Below, piece after piece: positions 5,337-9,907 of a stretch of DNA of 9,907 bases; the stretch's first letter is position 1, and each line of letters starts with the position of its first letter. Made by a program: the position numbers and the translations under genes. The notes under the pieces are model-generated. The model did not search any database. It worked only from the letters and a program-made list of their open reading frames with translations, and was not told the origin of the DNA. Origin of the DNA: an uncultured Schwartzia sp. (GTDB lineage: Bacteria; Bacillota; Negativicutes; Selenomonadales; Selenomonadaceae); NCBI GenBank assembly GCA_905372875.1, contig CAJPQU010000074.1, positions 1 to 9,907 on the forward strand, given 5' to 3'.

Positions 5337-6989
5337 ATGCGAAGCGATATTGTAAAAAAAGGTCCCACTCGATGTGCGCATCGTTCCTTGTTCCATGCCA
5401 TGGGATATGGCCCGGAAGATTTGGCAAAACCTTTGATTGGTATTTGTAATTCCTTTAACGAAGTGATTCCCGGGCACATTCATTTGCGAGATATCGCGGC
5501 GGCAGCCAAGTTGGGTGTGGCGGCCGCCGGGGGAACGCCCCTTGAATTTCCTGCTATCGGCGTATGCGACGGCATTGCGATGGGACATACGGGGATGAAA
5601 TACTCTCTGGCCAGTCGGGAACTCATCGCTGACTCCATTGAGGCGGTAGCCATGGCTTCGGGATTTGACGGGCTGGTCTTGATTCCCAACTGTGATAAAG
5701 TGGTGCCGGGGATGCTGATGGCGGCAGCCCGACTCAACATTCCCAGCATTGTGGTCAGCGGCGGCCCCATGCTGGCGGGACGCTATCATGGCCACGACAT
5801 TAGCGTCAGTCAGTCTTTCGAGGCGGCAGGGAAGTTTGCGGCGGGAGAGATGGACGCTTCGGAAATGGCGCTCTTGGAGACGGAGGCATGTCCAAGCTGC
5901 GGTTCCTGCGCCGGACTTTTTACTGCCAATACGATGAATTCACTGACTGAAGTTTTAGGTATGGGACTTCCGGGGAATGGGACGATTCCGGCGGCTTACT
6001 CCGGAGCGCGCCGCCTTTTGGCGAAGCGTGCCGGAGAGATTGTGTTGGAGTTGATCAAAAATGATGTCAAACCTCGGGATATTCTGACGCGGGATGCCTT
6101 TGAAAACGCCATGACTGTCGATATGGCCATCGGAGGTTCTTCTAATACCGTCCTTCATTTAACGGCCATAGCTCACGAAGCAGGTATCGAAATTCCCTTG
6201 CCGCTTTTCGATGAGATCAGCCGCCGTACCCCATATATTACGAAACTGAGCCCTGGGGGTACGCATCACATGCAAGATTTGAACGAAGCTGGCGGTATTT
6301 TAGCGGTCATGGGAGAATTGGCAAAGAAGGATCTCCTTCATTTGGATGCTTTGACTGTGACGGGGACCGTGGGCGCGCGTATATGGGGGGCAAAGATTTT
6401 ACGCCCTGACGTTATTCGTTCCGTAACGGATCCTTATCGGCCCGAGGGCGGCATCGCTATCCTGCGGGGCAATCTCTGTCCGGATTATGCTGTAGTTAAA
6501 GCCTCGGCCGTCAAAGAAGACATGTTGATTTATCAGGGCACCGCGAAATGTTTTGATTCCGAAGAGGCAGGAGTAGAAGCCATTATGGCCGGGAAGATTC
6601 ACGATGGTGACGTGGTGGTCATTCGCTACGAAGGGCCTAAAGGCGGGCCGGGAATGCAGGAGATGCTCAATCCTACGGCGGTGATTACCGGGATGAACCT
6701 CAAGGTAGGGCTCATCACCGACGGGCGATTCAGTGGAGCAAGCCAAGGAGCCTGTATTGGACACATATCTCCTGAAGCCATGGAAGGGGGCCCCATCGCG
6801 CTCATTGAAGACGGAGATTTAATTACGATTGATATTCCGAATCGAAAATTGCAATTAGAGGTCAGTGAAGAAGAATTGAAGCGCCGCAAGGCGGTGTGGC
6901 GGCAGCCAGAACCGAAGATTAAGACGGGGTATTTGGCTCGTTATGCGAAGCTGACAACTTCAGCTTCCACCGGAGCCGTGCTTCGTTGA
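5337..6989 (+). CDS. ilvD: Dihydroxy-acid dehydratase
   Basis: IlvD dehydrates 2,3-dihydroxyisovalerate and 2,3-dihydroxy-3-methylvalerate to the 2-keto acids that lead to valine, leucine and isoleucine; the valine branch also supplies pantothenate. The 550 residues match the usual length. Visible signatures are VCDGIAMGHTGMKYSL, the PNCDKVVPGM motif (C119) and CPSCGSCAGLFTANTMN (C185, C188, C191), where C119 and C191 match Fe-S ligands of the family. Near the C-terminus TDGRFSGASQG carries the catalytic-loop serine. Around residue 45 the sequence is VIPGHIHLR, like the E. coli [4Fe-4S] enzyme, rather than the PCN form of [2Fe-2S] enzymes, so an oxygen-sensitive [4Fe-4S] cluster is inferred. 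No other ilv or leu gene is adjacent. A terminator lies just upstream and no clear promoter is seen. The gene continues toward trmL across 69 bases without a terminator. Confidence 0.97.
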   Translation: MRSDIVKKGPTRCAHRSLFHAMGYGPEDLAKPLIGICNSFNEVIPGHIHLRDIAAAAKLGVAAAGGTPLEFPAIGVCDGIAMGHTGMKYSLASRELIADSIEAVAMASGFDGLVLIPNCDKVVPGMLMAAARLNIPSIVVSGGPMLAGRYHGHDISVSQSFEAAGKFAAGEMDASEMALLETEACPSCGSCAGLFTANTMNSLTEVLGMGLPGNGTIPAAYSGARRLLAKRAGEIVLELIKNDVKPRDILTRDAFENAMTVDMAIGGSSNTVLHLTAIAHEAGIEIPLPLFDEISRRTPYITKLSPGGTHHMQDLNEAGGILAVMGELAKKDLLHLDALTVTGTVGARIWGAKILRPDVIRSVTDPYRPEGGIAILRGNLCPDYAVVKASAVKEDMLIYQGTAKCFDSEEAGVEAIMAGKIHDGDVVVIRYEGPKGGPGMQEMLNPTAVITGMNLKVGLITDGRFSGASQGACIGHISPEAMEGGPIALIEDGDLITIDIPNRKLQLEVSEEELKRRKAVWRQPEPKIKTGYLARYAKLTTSASTGAVLR

Positions 6990-7045
6990 TGAATACTGAT
7001 AGACAATCAACCTTTCTCTTTGACCGGTGGAGATAGGAAGGCGAC

Positions 7046-7052
7046 GGGAGGT
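7046..7052 (+). promoter_or_regulatory. Ribosome binding site deciding the trmL start
   Basis: GGGAGGT ends 6 bases before GTG 7059. It selects this start over the in-frame TTG 7020, and the resulting N-terminus VHIVLIEPEIPGNTGN is the family's usual one. Confidence 0.7.
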
Positions 7053-7058
7053 TCCCTT

Positions 7059-7541
7059 GTGCATATTGTTTTGATTGAACCGGAAATTCCCGGCAATACG
7101 GGCAATATTGCCCGCCTGTGTGCAGCGACCGGAATGCGGCTGCATCTCGTTCGTCCATTGGGATTTTCTGTAGAAGATAAATATCTAAAGCGTGCGGGAC
7201 TTGATTACTGGCACTTGGTGGATATTGTCTATCATGACGGCTTTGCGATACTTTGGCAAAAATATCAAGGTAGCCCCTTTCACTTTTTTTCGACAAAAGC
7301 ACCCCGTATTTACACAGAAGCACAGTTTACTCCCGAAGATTTTCTGGTCTTTGGCAAGGAAACTGCGGGAATTCCAGAAGAACTTCTGAAAGCGCATTGG
7401 GAATGTTGCCTTCGTATTCCCATGATGACCGAGTCCCGCTCATTGAATTTGGCTAATGCGGTAGCGGTAGCTTCCTACGAAGCGTTGCGACAGAACAGAT
7501 TTGAAGGTTTGCAGAGACGGGGATTTGATCATTTGGACTGA
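7059..7541 (+). CDS. trmL: tRNA (cytidine/uridine-34-2'-O)-methyltransferase, SPOUT family
   Basis: TrmL (YibK) methylates the 2'-OH of the wobble nucleotide of certain tRNA-Leu species using S-adenosylmethionine; it forms a trefoil-knotted dimer. From GTG 7059 the protein has 160 residues, typical of this single-domain family. The three SPOUT motifs are present: IPGNTGNIARLCAATG (10-25), LVFGKETAGIPEELL in the middle, and RIPMMTESRSLNLANAVAV near the end, which forms the knot and cofactor site. Only 11 bases separate its stop from murB, and the murB ribosome site overlaps the trmL stop region, so the two are almost certainly co-transcribed. Assignment to wobble 2'-O methylation is by family; target tRNAs in this organism are not shown. 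Confidence 0.94.
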   Translation: MHIVLIEPEIPGNTGNIARLCAATGMRLHLVRPLGFSVEDKYLKRAGLDYWHLVDIVYHDGFAILWQKYQGSPFHFFSTKAPRIYTEAQFTPEDFLVFGKETAGIPEELLKAHWECCLRIPMMTESRSLNLANAVAVASYEALRQNRFEGLQRRGFDHLD

Positions 7542-7552
7542 GGAACGATGGG

Positions 7553-8479
7553 ATGAGCATAGCAGACGCTTGTAAAAATTTTTTGGCAGAGATTTCTCCC
7601 AGTTTCCCACCGGAGCGCCTTCAAAAAGACGAACCGATGTGGAAACACACGACATTTCGCGTTGGTGGGCCGGCAGATTGTCTCCTGTATCCGGCGACGG
7701 GGGAAGAAGTGCGACGGATATTATCCTTGATAAAGCGCTATGAATTGCCCTTAACGATCTTGGGAAACGGTTCTGACGTGTTGGTGCGGGATAAAGGGAT
7801 TCGAGGCGTTGTCTTGGCGTTTGGACAGCCGGCCGCCTATATCCGACAGGAGGGAACGCGGCTCTTACTTGGCCCGGGAACACTTCTCAGCGCTGTGGCA
7901 CAGTATGCGGCCGAACATGGCCTCACGGGATTGGAATTTGCCGCGGGGATCCCGGGCAGTGTGGGAGGCGCCGTATTCATGAACGCTGGCGCTTACGATG
8001 GAGAGATGAAGGACATTGTGTCTCGTATTGACGCGTTCGACGAGGCGGGGCGTGTGGTAGCGTACCGTGGGGAAGATGCGTACTTTGGCTACCGCTACAG
8101 TGTTTTTCAAGACAATAGTCATATTATTAACCAAATTGAACTGACTCTTGCTGCAGGCAATACCGAGGCCATTTGCCAAAAAATGACAGAGTTTAATGAG
8201 CGACGTCGGCAAAAACAACCGTTAGAATATCCCAGCGCAGGCAGTACCTTTAAACGTCCGCTGGGGCATTTTGCTGGTACCCTTATTGATGAGGTGGGGC
8301 TTAAGGGCTTTTCAATAGGAGACGCGCAGGTGTCGGAAAAACACGCCGGGTTCATTATTAATCGAGGTCATGCCACAGCTGGTGATATCCTGGCACTGAT
8401 CGCCGAAGTACAGCGACGTGTCTTTTTGGCTCGAGGGGTTGAGCTGGTTCCGGAAGTTCGCATCATCGGTGAAGTATGA
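7553..8479 (+). CDS. murB: UDP-N-acetylenolpyruvoylglucosamine reductase
   Basis: MurB is the cytoplasmic flavoenzyme that reduces UDP-GlcNAc-enolpyruvate to UDP-MurNAc with NADPH, the second committed step of peptidoglycan synthesis. The 308 residues and domain order fit the shorter class II form. The FAD-binding domain shows TTFRVGGPADC, ILGNGSDVLV (69-78) and GLEFAAGIPGSVGGAVFMNAG. Catalytic-site residues are R181 in GYRYSVF, S231 in YPSAGSTFKRP (the proton donor serine) and E301 in LVPEVRIIG. ATG 7553 has GAGGA (7540-7544) eight bases upstream, overlapping the trmL stop. Another ATG at 7548 is out of frame. With uppP about 6 kb upstream it is the second envelope-precursor gene in the window, but the two are separated by a terminator. 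Confidence 0.97.
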   Translation: MSIADACKNFLAEISPSFPPERLQKDEPMWKHTTFRVGGPADCLLYPATGEEVRRILSLIKRYELPLTILGNGSDVLVRDKGIRGVVLAFGQPAAYIRQEGTRLLLGPGTLLSAVAQYAAEHGLTGLEFAAGIPGSVGGAVFMNAGAYDGEMKDIVSRIDAFDEAGRVVAYRGEDAYFGYRYSVFQDNSHIINQIELTLAAGNTEAICQKMTEFNERRRQKQPLEYPSAGSTFKRPLGHFAGTLIDEVGLKGFSIGDAQVSEKHAGFIINRGHATAGDILALIAEVQRRVFLARGVELVPEVRIIGEV

Positions 8480-8486
8480 AAAACGA

Positions 8487-8579
8487 ATGCGGGTGTTGAG
8501 CTGCATAGACACAGAAAAGTCTCGAGGATATGACCATAACGTTATCTATCACCTTGAGAGGAGCGTGGGGGAAGTATGA
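8487..8579 (+). CDS. Possible 30-codon small ORF filling the murB-RNase gap
   Basis: ATG 8487 opens a 30-residue frame, starting MRVLSCIDTEKSRGYDHNV and ending RSVGEV, that stops at TGA 8577-8579. The stop overlaps the ATG of the RNase gene as ATGA, the geometry of translational coupling. The frame has no good ribosome site and no recognised family, so it may be chance. Confidence 0.18.
   Translation: MRVLSCIDTEKSRGYDHNVIYHLERSVGEV
8536..8545. repeat. 10-bp palindrome upstream of the RNase gene
   Basis: ATAACGTTAT is a perfect palindrome 30 bases before the RNase start codon. It is operator-like in form but short, and no promoter hexamers could be placed next to it. Confidence 0.25.
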
Positions 8580-9907
8580 AATTACGGTTTTTGGGAGCCG
8601 CGCATACGGTTACTGGATCTTCGTATTTGTTAGAAACGAAAGAGACAAAACTCCTGATCGACTGCGGCATGTTTCAGGGATCGAAACGGATACGCAGTCT
8701 GAATTATGAAGATTTCCTTTTCAATCCTGCTGATATCGACGGGGTGCTCTTGACCCATGCTCACATTGATCATTGCGGTCTTATCCCCAAACTGTGCCGA
8801 GATGGCTTTAAAGGGCTTGTCTATGCCACCAAGGTAACCTGTGAATTAGCGGCGATCATGCTGCCTGATTCTGCGCACATTCAAGAATCCGATGCCGAGC
8901 TGCAAAATCGTAAAGGAAAGCGCAGCGGGGATGTGCCTGTTAAGCCGCTTTATTCTATTGATGATGCTGCGGCGGCACTGGAGCATTTTTCTGTCGTTCC
9001 TTATGATGAAGAACTCATTCTTACTGATCATATTCGAGTGATCTTTCATGATGCGGGACATATTATGGGGTCGGCCATCATCGAGGTTCTGGTCACGGAA
9101 AACGGCAAGACGACAAAGCTTGTTTTTTCCGGAGATTTGGGGCAGCCGGATCAGCCGATCATTAAAGATCCCTGTATTCTCTCCGGCGCAGACTATCTGC
9201 TGGTAGAATCCACCTACGGCGATCGCCGTCATCAGATATACGACAAGGAAGAAACTTTAGCGGAGATCATCAACGATACCATGGACCGGGGCGGCAACCT
9301 GATTATTCCATCCTTTGCCGTAGGGCGTACACAGACATTACTGTACTATTTCTATAAATTATGGAAAGCGGGGCGGATTGATGATGTTCCCATCGTTTTG
9401 GACAGTCCGCTGGCCATTGCCGCGACCCGGATATTCCTGCGCAACAGCCAGGAATTCGATGAAGAAGCCATTGAACTCTTAAAAAAGAGCGGCAGTATAC
9501 CACAGATGCCACACCTCCGCATCTGTGAAACAGCTGCTCAATCAAAAGCGCTTAACAGCGCCGAAGGATCTGCTGTCATTCTGTCAGCCAGTGGGATGGC
9601 GGATGCCGGGCGCATTCTCCATCATTTGAAGCATAACCTTTGGCGACCGGAGTCTACCATTCTCTTTGTTGGGTATCAAGCGGAAGGTTCTTTGGGGCGT
9701 CGCTTGGTAGACGGATTAAAGCGCGTTCGCGTCATGGGGGAAGAGATTGCTGTACAGGCGCAGATTAAAATGCTGGATGGATTTTCCGCTCACGCTGACG
9801 GCGGGCAGATTATGGCGTGGGTGGAACATTTGAAAGCGCCAATACCAGCAAAAGTATTTATTGTTCATGGGGAAGCGCCAGCGCAGGAAGCCATGAAGGA
9901 AAAGTTG
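8576..9907 (+). CDS. Beta-CASP metallo-beta-lactamase RNase, 3' end beyond window
   Basis: The frame is open from ATG 8576 to the last base, giving 444 residues; homologues are usually about 530, so roughly 90 are missing. Metallo-beta-lactamase motifs are all present: THAHIDHCG (H61, H63, D65, H66 binding two zincs), DAGHIMGSA with H162, and SGDLG with D187. The beta-CASP motifs follow: VESTYGDR with E211 (motif A), GFSAHADGGQ with H406 (motif B) and VFIVHGE with H431 (motif C). These define the CPSF73/TTHA0252-type nuclease family, distinct from the longer RNase J by its MKLRFLGAAHTVTGSSYL N-terminus. The likely role is endonucleolytic or exonucleolytic RNA processing in the cytoplasm; its substrates are not known here. 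Ribosome sites are AGGAG (8559-8563) at 12 bases or GGGGG (8567-8571) at 4 bases. It lies 96 bases after murB with no terminator between. Confidence 0.95.
   Translation, partial: MKLRFLGAAHTVTGSSYLLETKETKLLIDCGMFQGSKRIRSLNYEDFLFNPADIDGVLLTHAHIDHCGLIPKLCRDGFKGLVYATKVTCELAAIMLPDSAHIQESDAELQNRKGKRSGDVPVKPLYSIDDAAAALEHFSVVPYDEELILTDHIRVIFHDAGHIMGSAIIEVLVTENGKTTKLVFSGDLGQPDQPIIKDPCILSGADYLLVESTYGDRRHQIYDKEETLAEIINDTMDRGGNLIIPSFAVGRTQTLLYYFYKLWKAGRIDDVPIVLDSPLAIAATRIFLRNSQEFDEEAIELLKKSGSIPQMPHLRICETAAQSKALNSAEGSAVILSASGMADAGRILHHLKHNLWRPESTILFVGYQAEGSLGRRLVDGLKRVRVMGEEIAVQAQIKMLDGFSAHADGGQIMAWVEHLKAPIPAKVFIVHGEAPAQEAMKEKL

Noticed and set aside
5316..5795. 159-codon antisense ORF over ilvD (and other long antisense frames)
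   Set aside because: It lies opposite a clear ilvD coding sequence, has no family match, and such frames are common shadows in mid-GC coding DNA.
6989..7036. 15-codon ORF overlapping the ilvD stop (TGATG)
   Set aside because: Very short, no ribosome site of its own, and no recognisable sequence; overlaps like this arise easily by chance.
8476..8499. 7-codon ORF overlapping the murB stop, with two cysteines
   Set aside because: Too short to support as a gene, and without a ribosome site.
1..9907. CRISPR array, tRNA, insertion sequence or prophage signs
   Set aside because: No regularly spaced repeats, cloverleaf, transposase, integrase or terminal inverted repeats were found on reading both strands.

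Overview
The window is a compact, all plus-strand bacterial segment with ten protein-coding genes, two of them cut by the window edges. G+C is near half by eye. Strong AGGAGG-type ribosome sites, frequent GTG starts and short gaps suit a Firmicute. My best guess from the gene mix (uppP, pth next to a radical SAM protein, a lone CheR, a beta-CASP RNase) is an anaerobic member of the Negativicutes or Clostridia, but nothing here proves the lineage. No phage, insertion sequence, CRISPR array, tRNA or rRNA is visible.

Layout. Positions 1-276 hold the 3' end of a histidine-phosphatase gene. A 242-base gap follows with a 17-bp perfect hairpin and an extended -10 promoter, leading to uppP (undecaprenyl-diphosphate phosphatase). 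A weak terminator-like structure follows uppP. Next come pth (peptidyl-tRNA hydrolase), a radical SAM protein of unknown function, a CheR-type methyltransferase, and a shortened phenylacetate-CoA-ligase-like protein that has lost the ATP-binding P-loop. A good intrinsic terminator overlaps the stop codon of that gene. Then come ilvD (dihydroxy-acid dehydratase), trmL (tRNA 2'-O-methyltransferase) and murB (UDP-N-acetylenolpyruvoylglucosamine reductase), closely spaced. The last gene is a beta-CASP metallo-beta-lactamase RNase that runs off the window end.

How the genes fit together. Most are housekeeping: lipid-carrier recycling and cell-wall precursor synthesis (uppP, murB), translation quality and tRNA modification (pth, trmL), branched-chain amino acid synthesis (ilvD) and RNA processing (the beta-CASP protein). 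The less ordinary part is the run radical SAM / CheR / degenerate CoA-ligase-like protein (2143-5293). It is bounded downstream by a terminator and contains three proteins whose substrates cannot be named from sequence. I see no clear evidence of a wholly new system. The best leads are the ligase-like pseudoenzyme, the lone CheR beside it, the hairpin without a U-tract before uppP, and two small reading frames placed at the starts of pth and the RNase gene.
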